DNA of 64,000 bases from CAZRSW01 sp964602845 (GCA_964602845.1 CAZRSW010000006.1:32975-96974), one strand, 5' to 3'; positions 1 through 11,545 are shown, numbered from the stretch's first letter. The notes: generated by a model from the sequence alone, not told the origin. Numbers and translations are program-made.

Positions 1-2346
1 ACTTTAATCGGACACACTCCAACAGAAGATATAAAGGCAAATGACGGAAAAACCATTGTGAGATCAGGAACGCGTATAAGTGTCAGAACGGCAGGGAGGA
101 TCGCAGCACTAGATAAAAAAACTTTCGATGTTCAACCATACGTTTCTAGTAACTTGTATGACATCGTGTACCTCCCAGCAGACGAAGAAGAAGATTATTT
201 CATAGCTCAAGCTAATTCTGCCATTAATGATGCTGGAGAATTCCTAGAAGACAGGGTAGAGACCCGTAAAGGAGAAACAGTGTCGATGGAGCCCACCGAT
301 TCTACCGCTTATATGGATGTCTCACCCCTTCAACTGGTTAGTGTCTCTACATCTCTAATCCCATTCCTGGAGCATGATGACGCCAATCGTGCCTTGATGG
401 GATCAAACATGCAAAGACAAGCGGTCCCACTTCTACGCCCGGAGAGTCCATTGGTTGCCACCGGAATGGAGGAAAGGGTCGCTAGGGATAGCGGCCAAGT
501 GGTAATGTCAGATTGCGATGGAGTCGTGTCTGGTGTTGAAGGAACAAATATTGTAGTGACAGACAGCGACAATGGTAAGCATAATCATCCGCTCATAAAG
601 TTCCACAGAAGTAATCAAGGTACATGTGTCAACCAGAGACCTCTAGTCAGCAAGGGAGACCGTGTCAGCAAGGGAACCATACTAGCCGATGGCTCGTCTA
701 CAAAAGGCGGCGAACTAGCTCTTGGGCAAAATCTATTGGTCGCATTTATGACGTGGGAAGGATACAACTTTGAAGACGCCATCATTTTGAGCAACAGATT
801 AATTAAGGAGGACAAATTCACCTCAGTCCATATAGAAAAATATGAGATCGAGTCCAGAGATACTAAACTCGGACCAGAAGAGATCACAAGGGATATTCCT
901 AACATCGGAGAGGAGAGCCTAAGGAACCTCGATGAAGATGGCATTATAAGAATAGGGGCAGAAGTCCGAAACCGTGACATTTTGGTCGGCAAAATCACTC
1001 CAAAGGGAGAAACAGAACTGAGTGCTGAGGAAAAGCTACTTAGAGCTATATTTGGAGAAAAAGCTAGAGATGTTAAAGACACCTCACTTTACGTACCACA
1101 CGGTCAAGGCGGCAAGATAATTGATGTGAGAATCTTGGAAAGAGACAACGGTGACGATCTTCCCCCAGGAGTCAATAAGTTAGTAAGGCTGTGGATTGCC
1201 CAAACCCGAAAGATATCAGAAGGGGATAAAATGGCAGGCCGGCACGGGAACAAAGGCGTAATAGCTCGAATACTCCCTGAGGAAGATATGCCGTTCCTAC
1301 CTGATGGAACTCCAGTAGACATAATTCTGAATCCAATCGGCGTGCCATCGAGAATGAACTTGGGACAGGTGCTGGAAACGCATTTAGGATGGGCCGCGAA
1401 TCGATTAGGATTCAAGGCTATAACTCCTGTATTTGATGGGGCCGAGGATAAGGCAATAGAGGATGAACTTGCAAAAGCATGGATTATTGAACAATCCGGT
1501 GCATTGGAAGCCATGGAATCCCAAGGTTTCAATCGTGAAGATGTCAACCTCGAAAAATTGGAATCATACCTCTCCGACCACGGTTTTGAATTACAAGATG
1601 TTTTTGTTACTAATACACCTGGCAAACCTCGGGAAGCTTGTCTAAGAATATGGCTTAGCGAAACCGCGGGAAAAGCAGTAGATGGGCTGTCTTTGGAAGA
1701 ACTGATGGAAGAGGCCCTAGAGCTGAACAGAACTCGTGGGTTGGCTGCTCCCGTACTAGGAAAGTCTATTCTTTATGACGGAAGAACCGGAGAAAAATTT
1801 GATCAGCCAGTGACTGTAGGCTATATATATATGCTAAAACTAATTCACTTGGTTGAAGACAAAATACATGCACGGTCAACAGGACCATATTCCTTGATTA
1901 CACAACAGCCACTAGGCGGAAAAGCGCAGATGGGAGGACAGAGATTTGGGGAAATGGAAGTCTGGGCCCTAGAGGCTTACAGCGCAGCCTATAATCTCAG
2001 AGAAATGCTCACGATAAAGTCCGATGACGAGATTGGACGCGTCAAGTCGTACGAAGCAATAGTGAAGGGTGAGGATGTGGCTCAACCGGGGATCCCACAA
2101 TCATTTCATGTATTGATGAAGGAACTGCAAAGTCTAGCTCTTTCCATTGAACTTGAGACAGACGACCCAGAAGAATTACAACTCAGCAGCCCCGAGGATA
2201 TTTTCGCTGATCCGTCAGCTTTGTCAGATCAGCTAGCAGTACTACAAAATAGCCTCAGTGAAAACACGGATATGGTCTCTACTGATGAAGATAACGAATC
2301 AGATAGCTCGGAGGACGAGCAACCCGTCATAGAAGGGGACATCTAG
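1..2346 (+). CDS. rpoB: RNA polymerase beta subunit, 5'-truncated by window edge
   Basis: C-terminal 781 codons of the beta subunit. The frame is open from base 1, so the GTG at 58 is internal and the real start lies upstream. Beta hallmarks are visible: the [19 protein letters not shown] block (about fragment residues 121-140), [12 protein letters not shown] (about 409-420) and the C-terminal [14 protein letters not shown] segment (about 650). Residues 1-50 look like an inserted barrel-like module ([10 protein letters not shown]... RIAALDKK) just before the conserved [11 protein letters not shown] block; such lineage-specific insertions are known in RpoB. The C-terminus is an acidic tail. 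rpoC follows 57 bp downstream on the same strand, the usual rpoBC arrangement. Confidence 0.98.
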   Translation, partial: TLIGHTPTEDIKANDGKTIVRSGTRISVRTAGRIAALDKKTFDVQPYVSSNLYDIVYLPADEEEDYFIAQANSAINDAGEFLEDRVETRKGETVSMEPTDSTAYMDVSPLQLVSVSTSLIPFLEHDDANRALMGSNMQRQAVPLLRPESPLVATGMEERVARDSGQVVMSDCDGVVSGVEGTNIVVTDSDNGKHNHPLIKFHRSNQGTCVNQRPLVSKGDRVSKGTILADGSSTKGGELALGQNLLVAFMTWEGYNFEDAIILSNRLIKEDKFTSVHIEKYEIESRDTKLGPEEITRDIPNIGEESLRNLDEDGIIRIGAEVRNRDILVGKITPKGETELSAEEKLLRAIFGEKARDVKDTSLYVPHGQGGKIIDVRILERDNGDDLPPGVNKLVRLWIAQTRKISEGDKMAGRHGNKGVIARILPEEDMPFLPDGTPVDIILNPIGVPSRMNLGQVLETHLGWAANRLGFKAITPVFDGAEDKAIEDELAKAWIIEQSGALEAMESQGFNREDVNLEKLESYLSDHGFELQDVFVTNTPGKPREACLRIWLSETAGKAVDGLSLEELMEEALELNRTRGLAAPVLGKSILYDGRTGEKFDQPVTVGYIYMLKLIHLVEDKIHARSTGPYSLITQQPLGGKAQMGGQRFGEMEVWALEAYSAAYNLREMLTIKSDDEIGRVKSYEAIVKGEDVAQPGIPQSFHVLMKELQSLALSIELETDDPEELQLSSPEDIFADPSALSDQLAVLQNSLSENTDMVSTDEDNESDSSEDEQPVIEGDI

Positions 2347-2403
2347 CAATATTTGTGCCCAGTATTTCGGTTATGTTGTTGGAATAGTTTATGGAGATAA
2401 ATA

Positions 2404-5400
2404 ATGGTTCAGTCTGGAAATGATTTTGAAGCGATCACGATATCACTAGCCTCCCCGTCTGTCATTGAAAAATGGTCTTGGGGAGAAGTTGTCAAGCCTG
2501 AAACGATCAATTACAGGACACTTCGCCCAGAGAAAGATGGGTTGTTTTGTGAAAGGATATTCGGCCCAACAAAAGACTGGGAATGTTACTGCGGAAAATT
2601 TAAGAAGATCCGTTTTAGGGGAGTTATATGTGACAGGTGTGGAGTAGAAGTTGCCAGGTCGAAAGTGAGACGGGAACGTATGGGGCACATTGCTCTCGCA
2701 GCGCCTGTTGCACACATTTGGTTTTCTAAAGGCACGCCCAGCCGGTTAGGATTACTATTGGATCTTTCTCCTCGCAATTTGGACAGGGTACTATACTTTG
2801 CACAATTTCTGGTCACTGACGTCGACGAGGATAAAAAGAACGAAACCCTACAGCTCTTGCATTCAAATCTAGAATCGCTATTGCTAGAAAAAGACGAGAA
2901 GATTGAACAAGAAATATTGAAACTCAGCAACCAAGAACTAAGCCCGGGAGACCTTAGTGAATCGGAGCACCAAGAGGAACCAGGGGGGGAAGAGCTCAAT
3001 GAAGGGCAACTACCGGAAAACGAAATTAAGAAAGCCCCAGAACATGATTTGTCAGTGGAAATAGCGGCGATTAGGGAGGCGATTGATGAGGAATATGAAC
3101 CTCAATTAGCTGAACTTAACGATATGATTGATGGGTTAGAAGATCTGTTCATAACTAAACTGCTAACTGAGACTCAATTTCGTGACCACCGAGCTAAGTT
3201 TCCGGACCTGTTTTCTGCCAGCATGGGTGCCGAGGCCATTTTATCAGTCTTACAAAATCACTTAGTATTAGACGAACTTCGCGAAAAACTCCAAGAGGAG
3301 ATGCAATCGACGTCGGGACAGAAGAGGAAAAAAGCCATAAAGCGGATGCGCGTGGTTGAGTCTTTTAGGAATAGTAACAATAGACCTGAATGGATGATTA
3401 TGACCGCCCTACCCGTTCTGCCGCCTGATTTAAGACCTATGGTGCAGTTAGATGGAGGAAGATTCGCCACCAGCGACCTAAACGATCTGTACCGAAGGGT
3501 GATAAACAGAAACAATCGGCTCAAAAGACTTATAGAACTGCAAGCACCGGAAATTATAATCCGAAATGAAAAAAGGATGCTCCAAGAATCGGTAGATGCC
3601 TTAATTGACAATGGTAGGAGAGGTCGTGCAGTATCAGGGAGTCATAACCATAAACTTAAGTCGCTATCTGACCTTTTACGAGGCAAACAGGGTAGATTCC
3701 GCCAAAACCTTCTAGGTAAAAGGGTGGATTACAGTGGCCGTTCAGTAATAATATCAGGTCCCGAGCTCCAACTTTATCAGTGTGGCCTACCAAGACGAAT
3801 GGCCTTAGAGCTTTTCAAGCCTTTCATAATGCACAGGTTGGTAATGAAAGGCTACGCCCACAACATCAGAAGCGCAAAAAGACAAGCCGAAGGTAACAGA
3901 CGCGAAGTTTGGGAGATATTGGGAGAAGTTGTCAAAGAAAGACCCGTGATGCTCAATAGAGCCCCAACCTTGCATCGCCTAGGCATACAAGCGTTCGAGC
4001 CTGTATTGATTGAAGGCAGCGCTATAAGAGTCCACCCGTTGGTGTGTACGGCTTTCAACGCGGACTTTGACGGTGACCAAATGGCAGTGCATGTCCCATT
4101 GTCAAGGGCGTCGGTTCTTGAAGCACGCAGGCTAATGTTAAGCACACACAATATGCTAGCTCCAAGCTCAGGTGAACCTATTGTTACGCCGTCCTTAGAT
4201 ATGGTGTTAGGCTGTTACTACATGACCACTGAAGATGTAAATACGAAAGGGTCAGGGAAAAAATTCAGCAACTTTGAAGATGCGTCTCTTGCATATGACA
4301 TGGAACAGGTGGACTTACGCGCACCCATTGAGGTCAGGGACTCCAGCGGAAAGTGGATCAACACAACATGCGGGAGAATTGTGTTCAACACCATATTACC
4401 TACTGAAATCGAATTCGTGAATGAAGCGGTCGAGAAAAATAAACTCAAAGATCTCACAAGTGAGTGCTTTAGGATTCTTGGTAATGAAAAAACTGCGAAC
4501 GTATTAGACAATATTAAGAAATTGGGCTTCTATCACTCCTCCAAGGCCGGAGTGTCCATTGCCATTAACGACGTAGAGGTACCCCCCCAAAAAGCGGACA
4601 TAGTAGGAAAGGCAGAGGAATCCGTCCGTGCCTTGGAAAACCAATACCAAAGTGGCCTGATCACAGAGGAGGAAAGATACACCGCTACTGTTAAGATTTG
4701 GACCGATGCAAATGATGAATTAACTGAGGTTATACAAGACGAGCTACCAAAGTATGGTGGGATCTATATGATGGCTAATTCGGGAGCCAAGGGGAATATT
4801 GCACAGATAAGACAGATGGCTGGTATGCGAGGACTTATGTCCGATCCAAAAGGACGTATCATAGACAGACCAATCAAATCTAATTTCCGAGAAGGTCTTA
4901 CTGTGTTGGAGTATTTCATTTCTACTCACGGTGCCAGAAAAGGGTTGGCAGATACTGCACTCAGAACCGCCGACAGCGGCTACTTAACTCGTCGACTAAT
5001 TGACGTTTCTCAGGAAGTCATCATTAGTACGGATGACTGCGGCAACGAAGAAGGATTATCAATCATAGACTATGAAGATGAAGCTCTGAAGGACTTATTC
5101 TACGATAGAATAAAGTACAGATACGCTGCACATCCCATCGCTGATCCCAAAACTGGCGAAGTATTGGTCGATATTGACCAGCCGATTCAAGAGGATGAGA
5201 TCAAAAAACTACGGGATGCCAAGATCACTGCGGCCGCAGTTAGATCTCCACTAGCCTGTGAATCTGAGAAGGGTCTTTGTAGGAAATGTTATGGACTTTC
5301 CTTGGCTAACCTTCAACCAATAATGATTGGAGATGCGGTAGGTATAATCGCCGCTCAAAGCATAGGAGAACCAGGTACCCAACTGACTATGAGAACTTTT

Positions 5401-6477
5401 CACACAGGCGGTGTCGCGGGCGTGGATATAACAAGTGGTTTACCACGAGTTGAAGAGTTATTTGAAGCAAGATCGCCAAAAGGAGCAGCTATACTTTCAG
5501 AGATATCCGGCACAGCAAAAATACTTGCATCACCTGAAGGAAGAATCGCTCGTATATTCAACAATGAAGAACTGCATGACGAATATCCAGTGGAAGGCTA
5601 TGATCGGCTGGTGAAGAATAAGGATACAGTCATAATAGGTATGCCAATACTTTCAAACTCGTCAACGGAACAGCTAGTGTACGCGCGAAACTCCGGAACC
5701 GTTGGGATAGCAGGTGATACTCTCACGATAACGTGGACCGACGAAGAACAGAGAGAATATAGTATCCCGGCAGCTGCAAACTTAGAGATATCAGACGGTG
5801 ATTCCGTAGAAGCCGGACAATCCCTCACTTCAGGGCCTAAGAATCCTCAGCAGATCTTGGAAATTCAAGGTAGAGAGGCAGTTCAAACATACCTCATAGA
5901 AGAAGTCCAGAAAGTCTATAGATCCCAGGGAGTCCCCATACACGATAAACATATTGAGGTCATCATAAGACAGATGCTGAGAAGAGTTCAGATACACGAG
6001 GCCGGGGATACAGAAATGCTGCCAGGCGATCCTATGGACCGAGGAGAATATGAAGCAACAAACGACGAGTGCAGGGCAGAAGGTGGTGATCCTGCTACCG
6101 CTATTCCGATACTACTAGGCATCACTCGGGCCTCACTACATATGGATAGTTTCCTAGCCGCCGCATCGTTTCAAGAAACAACAAGAGTGCTTACAGAATC
6201 CGCCACAAGCGGGAGGCGAGATCGTCTCACTGGACTTAAAGAAAACGTCATCATTGGTCGTCTAATTCCTGCTAGATATGATAATACGGAGGAAGGCCGG
6301 CTGAAATTAGGGCTAGATGAATTAGAAAAGATGATGGAGCTGGATCTGGAAACACCTGATAGCCCACCACCACCACCACAGATAGACGGTGAAGACATTA
6401 GTAGTTTTATGGATGGAAATATCGATGGAGGCAATGGACAGTCTGAGAGACCATCAGAAATTCTTCCTGGAGAGTAA
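2404..6477 (+). CDS. rpoC: RNA polymerase beta' subunit
   Basis: Complete 1357-aa beta' subunit. Catalytic NADFDGDQ carries the Mg-binding aspartates D554, D556 and D558. The N-terminal zinc site is C61/C63/C76/C79, and a second zinc site is formed by [15 protein letters not shown] and LCRKC in the C-terminal half. The trigger-loop/bridge-helix region ([19 protein letters not shown]) is intact. Residues about 179-216, in the clamp region after the first zinc site, form a Glu/Pro/Ser-rich acidic stretch that looks like a disordered insertion. The C-terminus is also low-complexity (PPPPP, acidic). The ATG start is 57 bp after rpoB, so the two are very likely co-transcribed. Confidence 0.98.
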   Translation: MVQSGNDFEAITISLASPSVIEKWSWGEVVKPETINYRTLRPEKDGLFCERIFGPTKDWECYCGKFKKIRFRGVICDRCGVEVARSKVRRERMGHIALAAPVAHIWFSKGTPSRLGLLLDLSPRNLDRVLYFAQFLVTDVDEDKKNETLQLLHSNLESLLLEKDEKIEQEILKLSNQELSPGDLSESEHQEEPGGEELNEGQLPENEIKKAPEHDLSVEIAAIREAIDEEYEPQLAELNDMIDGLEDLFITKLLTETQFRDHRAKFPDLFSASMGAEAILSVLQNHLVLDELREKLQEEMQSTSGQKRKKAIKRMRVVESFRNSNNRPEWMIMTALPVLPPDLRPMVQLDGGRFATSDLNDLYRRVINRNNRLKRLIELQAPEIIIRNEKRMLQESVDALIDNGRRGRAVSGSHNHKLKSLSDLLRGKQGRFRQNLLGKRVDYSGRSVIISGPELQLYQCGLPRRMALELFKPFIMHRLVMKGYAHNIRSAKRQAEGNRREVWEILGEVVKERPVMLNRAPTLHRLGIQAFEPVLIEGSAIRVHPLVCTAFNADFDGDQMAVHVPLSRASVLEARRLMLSTHNMLAPSSGEPIVTPSLDMVLGCYYMTTEDVNTKGSGKKFSNFEDASLAYDMEQVDLRAPIEVRDSSGKWINTTCGRIVFNTILPTEIEFVNEAVEKNKLKDLTSECFRILGNEKTANVLDNIKKLGFYHSSKAGVSIAINDVEVPPQKADIVGKAEESVRALENQYQSGLITEEERYTATVKIWTDANDELTEVIQDELPKYGGIYMMANSGAKGNIAQIRQMAGMRGLMSDPKGRIIDRPIKSNFREGLTVLEYFISTHGARKGLADTALRTADSGYLTRRLIDVSQEVIISTDDCGNEEGLSIIDYEDEALKDLFYDRIKYRYAAHPIADPKTGEVLVDIDQPIQEDEIKKLRDAKITAAAVRSPLACESEKGLCRKCYGLSLANLQPIMIGDAVGIIAAQSIGEPGTQLTMRTFHTGGVAGVDITSGLPRVEELFEARSPKGAAILSEISGTAKILASPEGRIARIFNNEELHDEYPVEGYDRLVKNKDTVIIGMPILSNSSTEQLVYARNSGTVGIAGDTLTITWTDEEQREYSIPAAANLEISDGDSVEAGQSLTSGPKNPQQILEIQGREAVQTYLIEEVQKVYRSQGVPIHDKHIEVIIRQMLRRVQIHEAGDTEMLPGDPMDRGEYEATNDECRAEGGDPATAIPILLGITRASLHMDSFLAAASFQETTRVLTESATSGRRDRLTGLKENVIIGRLIPARYDNTEEGRLKLGLDELEKMMELDLETPDSPPPPPQIDGEDISSFMDGNIDGGNGQSERPSEILPGE

Positions 6478-6693
6478 TTTATAATTTAAGGCGCTCTCAA
6501 AAAACAACTTTTCATCATCCTGATCAAAAGCAAATCGACTGCCACCTCTCGATACCACTACTGATAGTGGTCCGTGTCGCACGATACCCGCAGGTACGTG
6601 GACAAGTTGCTTTGTCCGGTGTACAGTTTTCCCAATGCCATGACCCACGCGATCTCTTCAAGTTGTTTTCACTAGGCTTCTCCAGGATCTGAA
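6478..6693 (+). other. Intergenic region between rpoC and the ABC permease
   Basis: No convincing gene on either strand. Two short hairpins are visible: CCACTA-ctga-TAGTGG near 6559-6574, and GGACAA-gttgct-TTGTCC near 6600-6617. I looked for a cobalamin riboswitch because of the downstream BtuC/FecCD-type permease, but saw neither the GCCACTG box nor the other conserved B12-box elements. No clear rho-independent terminator after rpoC. Confidence 0.4.
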
Positions 6694-7794
6694 ATGCCTC
6701 CAGGCCCATTATCATCCAGAATATTAAACAGTTTAAAACGTCAAGAGAACACCATGGCCGCCCAACGATATTCAGCCCCCTGGGTAAAAATCACCATCAG
6801 TCTATTGGCAACCTTAATCTGTTGCATCCTGGGATCATCAATCGGATCCGTATCAATAGATCCCTACACCGTCTTCTTAATCGCAATTTCCAAAGTGCCA
6901 TTTTTAACTCTGACTTCCCAATGGTCTGAATCATCTGAAATTATATTGTGGCAGATAAGATTCCCTAGAGTGATATTAGCCGTGCTAGTAGGATCGTCAC
7001 TGGCTGTCTCAGGAGCTACCTACCAAGGTATATTTAGAAATGTTTTGGCGGACCCTTATCTGATAGGCGTAGCATCAGGCGCGGGGCTTGGGGCAACAAT
7101 AATTTTCACGTTGGGCATACCAATAACTGTTTGGGGTATAAGCTCCGTCCCAGTGGCTGGGTTTATAGGCGGCATTTGTGCTGTAGCTATATCATATTTC
7201 ATATCTGTGAAATCAGGATCGACGTCGATTTCTGCTCTCATACTTGCTGGAGCAGCTATAGGTGCTTTCTGTACGGCAATCACGGCCATCTTGATGCTAA
7301 AGAGTGAACCTGATTTACGACCAGTATTGAGCTGGTTAATGGGGGGCCTAATAAGAGCCCAATGGAATCATAATCTTCTTCTACTAATCTATCTAACCCC
7401 TGGCTTAGCAATAATATTCTCATACAGTAGGATCCTAAACATATTACAGTTGGACGAATCCTACGCCACAAATCTAGGGGTAAATGTTGATAAAGCAAAA
7501 AACATCCTGATATTAGCATCGACCCTTATTACAGCGGCTGCCGTCTCTTTCAGTGGTATCATCGGTTTTGTTGGTTTAATAGCCCCTCACACCGCTCGTC
7601 TACTGTGGGGAGGGGATTATCGAACACTAATTCCCTTAAGTTCTACTTTAGGCGCTACATTTCTAGTTGTATCCGATCTCATCGCAAGAACTGCTATAAG
7701 TCCAAGTGAGCTTCCGGTAGGAATAATAACAGCGCTTTTTGGGGCCCCATTTTTCTTGTACCTACTCAGCTTCCGAAGAAGAGAAATTATATAA
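6694..7794 (+). CDS. FecCD/BtuC-family ABC transporter permease
   Basis: Membrane permease of the iron-siderophore/heme/cobalamin importer family, 366 aa with about nine to ten hydrophobic helices. Family blocks are LRFPR-like (QIRFPRVILAVLVGSSLAVSG, near residues 88-108), FRNVLADPYLIGVASGAG, and the C-terminal GFVGLIAPHTARLLWG and ELPVGIITALFGAPFFLYLL coupling region. The first ATG has AGGA seven bases upstream; an in-frame ATG at 6754 would give 346 aa, closer to usual family length. The stop is immediately followed by the ATPase ATG. No periplasmic binding protein gene is adjacent, so the substrate cannot be assigned. Confidence 0.9.
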   Translation: MPPGPLSSRILNSLKRQENTMAAQRYSAPWVKITISLLATLICCILGSSIGSVSIDPYTVFLIAISKVPFLTLTSQWSESSEIILWQIRFPRVILAVLVGSSLAVSGATYQGIFRNVLADPYLIGVASGAGLGATIIFTLGIPITVWGISSVPVAGFIGGICAVAISYFISVKSGSTSISALILAGAAIGAFCTAITAILMLKSEPDLRPVLSWLMGGLIRAQWNHNLLLLIYLTPGLAIIFSYSRILNILQLDESYATNLGVNVDKAKNILILASTLITAAAVSFSGIIGFVGLIAPHTARLLWGGDYRTLIPLSSTLGATFLVVSDLIARTAISPSELPVGIITALFGAPFFLYLLSFRRREII

Positions 7795-8580
7795 ATGGAA
7801 TCGATTGAAGCTAACTCCCTAAGCTTCTCCTACAAGGATAACCAGGTCATATCAAATATAGACATATGTATCCAACCTGGAGAATTTGTATCGCTTATAG
7901 GCCCAAATGGAAGCGGTAAAACAACACTACTGAAAATGTTCCAGGGAATCTTAGTCCCATCCCATGGCTCCGTGACAACATACGGCAAGTCGATTGCTGA
8001 TATGTCGCCAAAAGAACGGGCTACGCTAATATCAGTAGTACCACAAAACCCCGAAATACCTAAATGGATGACTTTATCGGATTTCGTGATGTTAGGAAGG
8101 AATGCATACTTAGGCCTATTTAATTGGGAAGGTGAAAAAGATCTCAAGGCCGTCAAAGACGCCATGACCATAACCGATATATGGGATATTTCCCACCGAA
8201 AACTAAGTGAGGTTTCCGGAGGAGAGATGCAAAGAGCTATGATTGCTCTAGCTATAGCGCAGAGTTCACCTGTGATGCTACTAGATGAACCAACCGCCAA
8301 CCTAGATTTAAAACGTCAAATAGACACCTTGAGTCTTATCAAAAAAAACCACATTATCCGCCAAGGAATAACTTTAATAGCCATTCACGATCTAACATTA
8401 GCTGGACAACTTTCGGACCGAATAATAATGCTGGATAAAGGAAATATGGTAGCGGATGGCACCCCAGAACAAGTACTCACAAAACAAAATTTAGAAACTG
8501 CCTATGACCTCAAGATGAAAATCATCCCTCACCCGCTGACAAACACACCTGTTGTACTGCCAATATCACCGCACAATTGA
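7795..8580 (+). CDS. FecE/BtuD-type ABC transporter ATP-binding protein
   Basis: ATPase partner of the permease immediately upstream (no intergenic base), 261 aa. Walker A GPNGSGKTT lies at about residues 36-44, the Q-loop at VPQNP, the signature VSGGEMQRA at about 140-148, Walker B VMLLDEPT at about 160-167, and the H-loop in LIAIHDLTLA. The order and spacing match iron-chelate/cobalamin importers. Convergent with the hexapeptide-repeat gene that ends 8 bp downstream. Confidence 0.92.
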   Translation: MESIEANSLSFSYKDNQVISNIDICIQPGEFVSLIGPNGSGKTTLLKMFQGILVPSHGSVTTYGKSIADMSPKERATLISVVPQNPEIPKWMTLSDFVMLGRNAYLGLFNWEGEKDLKAVKDAMTITDIWDISHRKLSEVSGGEMQRAMIALAIAQSSPVMLLDEPTANLDLKRQIDTLSLIKKNHIIRQGITLIAIHDLTLAGQLSDRIIMLDKGNMVADGTPEQVLTKQNLETAYDLKMKIIPHPLTNTPVVLPISPHN

Positions 8581-8587
8581 ACCGAAC

Positions 8588-9234
8588 CTACTCCAAATTC
8601 CCTTGGGATTTATATTTTTGAGCTTTTATCTTGTAAATTTCCGCGATCTCTCGCGTTAGGTCCAAATGTCGTTGCTTCACTGTACCTTTAATTCTTCCCG
8701 GGATACCCATGACTATAGAATTTGGGGGAATCTCCATATTTTCGATGACCATTGTTGAAGAACCCAATATGGAGTCATTTCCTATTAAAACACCATCATT
8801 AATCACAGCTCCATTTCCAATAAGAACTCTGTCACCAATATCTCTCCCATGGCACATTACTCGATGACCAATCACAACATGATCACCAATATATACATCT
8901 GCATCCCCATGTACCACAGAATTATCCTGAATATTGGTGAATTTACCTATTTTTATCTTGCCAGTATCGCCCCTTATCACAACGCCTGGCCAAATACTCG
9001 AACCTTCCCCCACTTCAACATCCCCAATNNNNNNNNNNNNNNNNNNNNNNNNNNNNNNNNNNNNNNNNNNNNNNNNNNNNNNNNNNNNNNNNNNNNNNNN
9101 NNNNNNNNNNNNNNNNNNNNNNNNNNNNTTATCACAACGCCTGGCCAAATACTCGAACCTTCCCCCACTTCAACATCCCCAATCACATATGCGGCCTCAC
9201 TAACAAAAGCAGTTGGATGAATAACCGGATCCAT
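8588..9234 (-). CDS. Gamma-carbonic-anhydrase-like hexapeptide-repeat protein (split by a false gap)
   Basis: Left-handed beta-helix protein of the gamma carbonic anhydrase/PaaY/YrdA group: repeated hexapeptides (IGDVEVGEGSSIWPGVVI, IGKFTNIQDNSVVHG) and metal-ligand-like histidines in VVIGHRVMCHG. The reading frame is broken by 100 N plus a duplicated 55-bp flank; removing 155 bp gives one 163-aa protein, the family's usual size. I chose ATG 9234 because AAGGAG lies 10 bases upstream; a GTG at 9255 is in frame but overlaps that ribosome-binding site. Carbonic anhydrase activity is not certain, since many family members are inactive or bind other ligands. Confidence 0.85.
8974..9183. repeat. 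Assembly artefact: 55-bp duplicate flanking 100 N
   Basis: Bases 8974-9028 and 9129-9183 are identical over 55 bp, separated by 100 N (9029-9128). The duplicate is a contig overlap that was padded with N rather than merged. Removing 155 bp restores the hexapeptide-repeat gene. Confidence 0.95.
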
Positions 9235-9357
9235 TCCATAAAAGCTCCTTATCACAACAACCCTCCATTATCCATAATATAATTTGATCCATGCACATAG
9301 GACAGGACATTTTCTATGCTACCCTATAACATGGCATCAATGTGTATCATATGACTT

Positions 9358-9921
9358 ATGAATGTAAATACCCATATATTAATTAAACTTATCAGTCCTT
9401 TGGTCCTCCTCGCGCTAACCACGTCCTCCTGCAAGTCATCTCCAGAAAATGAACCTGCAGCCATAGTCAATGAACAAGCCACAACTGAGGCTACCCCTTT
9501 GACAATTATAGAAGCCGGAAACACGATTGCCTCCACACCTTCCGCATTTTCAGATTCAATGTTCCTATACACAAAGGCAGTAAGCGAGCTTCGAGCTGAA
9601 GAATATAAGGATGCCATTAATACCTTCTCCATGGTAATAAAAAGAGTCCCAGAACTAGCAATTGCCTACAAGGGTAGAGGCGCTGCTTATTACTATGAAA
9701 AACAGTATTCTTTGGCGAAAACAGATTTAACGAAAGCTATCGAGCTGGATGCAGAGCTAGGGGGAGCATATCTCTATCTTGGTAAATTGTACAAGGATCA
9801 AGGAAAACATGAATTGGCAACAATCGAACTGCGCAAGTCTATTTCTTTCATCCACCCTGTAAGGGAGCATTTGGAACTTGAGATCGCACAGGAGACCTTA
9901 TTGGACGTATCTGGAAAATGA
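9358..9921 (+). CDS. TPR-repeat probable lipoprotein
   Basis: 187-aa protein with an N-terminal hydrophobic signal (about residues 8-21) followed by TSSC, a weak lipobox with Cys at about 25. After a low-complexity linker there are three tetratricopeptide-like repeats (about 62-95 SELRAEEYKDAINTFSMVI, 96-129 GRGAAYYYEKQYSLAKTDL, 130-163 LYLGKLYKDQGKHELATIEL). TPR repeats are protein-protein scaffolds; the partner is unknown. The gene ends 2 bp from the convergent biotin-carrier gene and stands alone on its strand. Confidence 0.75.
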   Translation: MNVNTHILIKLISPLVLLALTTSSCKSSPENEPAAIVNEQATTEATPLTIIEAGNTIASTPSAFSDSMFLYTKAVSELRAEEYKDAINTFSMVIKRVPELAIAYKGRGAAYYYEKQYSLAKTDLTKAIELDAELGGAYLYLGKLYKDQGKHELATIELRKSISFIHPVREHLELEIAQETLLDVSGK

Positions 9922-9922
9922 T

Positions 9923-10363
9923 CTATTCTAACTCAATAATCACTGCTCCACCAAGGATTTGATCCCCCGGAGAAACACGAACTGACTTCACAATGCCCGA
10001 CCAATCTGATCTCAAAGTCTGCTGCATCTTCATAGCCTCTAAGACACATATTTCATCACCCGTTATAACCTGATCACCCTCTTTAACTGCCATAGACACT
10101 ACGATGCCGGGCATAGGTGAGTGAAATATTTTGACAGGACCCGAAGTATTGCTACTACGATCGTCTGTAGAAAGTGATTCCTCTTGCTCATTTCCTATTA
10201 CCGATATTGATGGCTCGGACGTAACCTCATCTTCTGACACCTCTTCTAAGATAACTTCAATCAGTTCTCCATTGACAAAAGTTCTCACGGGCGACTGATT
10301 GATATCCTCTACTTCAACCAAATACCATTTGTCACCAACACGTACACGAAGCTTATTTATCAT
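9923..10363 (-). CDS. Biotin carboxyl carrier subunit of a Na+-translocating decarboxylase
   Basis: 146-aa biotinyl protein. The C-terminal biotin/lipoyl domain (about residues 75-146) carries the biotinylation motif EAMKM. A flexible Ser/Glu/Asp-rich linker separates it from a small N-terminal domain. This layout resembles MmdC/GcdC carriers of methylmalonyl-CoA or glutaconyl-CoA decarboxylases. It is last in the operon gamma-beta-carrier, 5 bp after the beta subunit. The carboxyltransferase (alpha) subunit that would load this biotin is not in the window, so the acyl substrate is unknown. Confidence 0.85.
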   Translation of the reverse strand: MINKLRVRVGDKWYLVEVEDINQSPVRTFVNGELIEVILEEVSEDEVTSEPSISVIGNEQEESLSTDDRSSNTSGPVKIFHSPMPGIVVSMAVKEGDQVITGDEICVLEAMKMQQTLRSDWSGIVKSVRVSPGDQILGGAVIIELE

Positions 10364-10368
10364 TTCAC

Positions 10369-11523
10369 CTACACCAGGGATATAAATACGCCAGCAATAA
10401 CCGCCGATCCTATAACCCCTGCCACGTTCGGACCCATCGCGTGAGGCAATAGAAACGTTTTAGGGTTCGCCTCCTGACCTATATGATGAGATATTCTGGC
10501 GGCCATGGGCACAGCTGATACACCGGCAGATCCAATCAAGGGGTTTATTTTATTCTTTAAAAATACATTCATTAATTTTGCGAACAGGAGTCCAGCTATA
10601 GTTCCAAACGAGAATGCGACAAGCCCCAGACAGAGAATAACGATTGTTTGCAAATCAAACACCCTATCTGCCGTCAGTTGAGTACCCACCGTCAACATTA
10701 AGAATATCGTCGATATATTGAGAATTTCATTAGAAGCGGCACTCGTTAATCTTGGAACAACGTTGCTTTCCCGGAACAGATTGCCGATCATGAACATTGA
10801 TATAAGAGGAGCGGATTTTGGCACGACCAAAATTATGAGTATAAGAGCAACATTGGGGAACACTAGTTTCTCAAAAGAAGAGACCTCTCGGATGGGCGGC
10901 ATCTCCAGTTGTCTTTCTGATTTCGTGGTAAAAAGCTTCATTAAAGGCGGCTGTATGAAAGCTATCGCAGCCATATATGAATATGCAATAACCGCCGTTA
11001 TACCAAGTAATTCCGGGGCCAATTTGGCAGAAAGGAAGATAGTGGTTGGTCCATCAGCACCTCCTATAATTCCAATAGCGGCCGCTTGGTCTATCGTAAA
11101 CGCCATTCCTATTTGTTCAGAAGCTAGAGCTCCCCAGAAAGCAACAAATATGCCAATCTGAGCAGCGGCACCAAGTAATAATAGCTTTGGGTTAGCTATA
11201 ACCGGGCCAAAGTCCGTCAGAGCTCCAATACCTAAGAATATAATCGGGGGTAATATATTCCAGAATGACAAACCGTAGTGAAACAGCACTCCAAAAATAC
11301 CCGCCTCTTGGAAGCCAGCATTACTTGAGGGCAAGGCAACTAGCCCAGTCAAGGGCAGATTAGCCGCGATGATTCCGAGTCCTATAGGCAATAACTCATA
11401 AGGTTCCCATTTTTGCCTTATAGCCAAATATATGAATGCCAGCCCGACGGCAATCATAATTAAGCCCCGCCAAGTTAAATTAGCCAGACCCGTGGTGTTT
11501 ATAAAATCTGTAAATTCGTTCAA
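10369..11523 (-). CDS. Na+-translocating decarboxylase beta subunit (OadB/MmdB/GcdB family)
   Basis: 384-aa integral membrane protein that decarboxylates carboxybiotin and couples it to Na+ export. It has about ten hydrophobic helices and the two family signatures: GIIGGADGPTTIFL (about residues 150-160) and GSAGVSAVPMAARISH (about 325-340), plus the C-terminal LPHAMGPNVAGVIGSA. Length is close to the family norm. It sits between the gamma subunit (22 bp upstream) and the biotin carrier (5 bp downstream), confirming the complex. Confidence 0.93.
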   Translation of the reverse strand: MNEFTDFINTTGLANLTWRGLIMIAVGLAFIYLAIRQKWEPYELLPIGLGIIAANLPLTGLVALPSSNAGFQEAGIFGVLFHYGLSFWNILPPIIFLGIGALTDFGPVIANPKLLLLGAAAQIGIFVAFWGALASEQIGMAFTIDQAAAIGIIGGADGPTTIFLSAKLAPELLGITAVIAYSYMAAIAFIQPPLMKLFTTKSERQLEMPPIREVSSFEKLVFPNVALILIILVVPKSAPLISMFMIGNLFRESNVVPRLTSAASNEILNISTIFLMLTVGTQLTADRVFDLQTIVILCLGLVAFSFGTIAGLLFAKLMNVFLKNKINPLIGSAGVSAVPMAARISHHIGQEANPKTFLLPHAMGPNVAGVIGSAVIAGVFISLV

Positions 11524-11545
11524 TTTGTATTGTTAAAAATGTTCG

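Noticed and set aside
6540..6640. Cobalamin riboswitch before the FecCD permease
   Set aside because: Hairpins exist but no B12-box or GCCACTG motif; no support beyond gene context.
8588..9255. Frameshifted or pseudogene copy of a hexapeptide-repeat protein
   Set aside because: The break is a 155-bp assembly artefact with an exact 55-bp duplicate.
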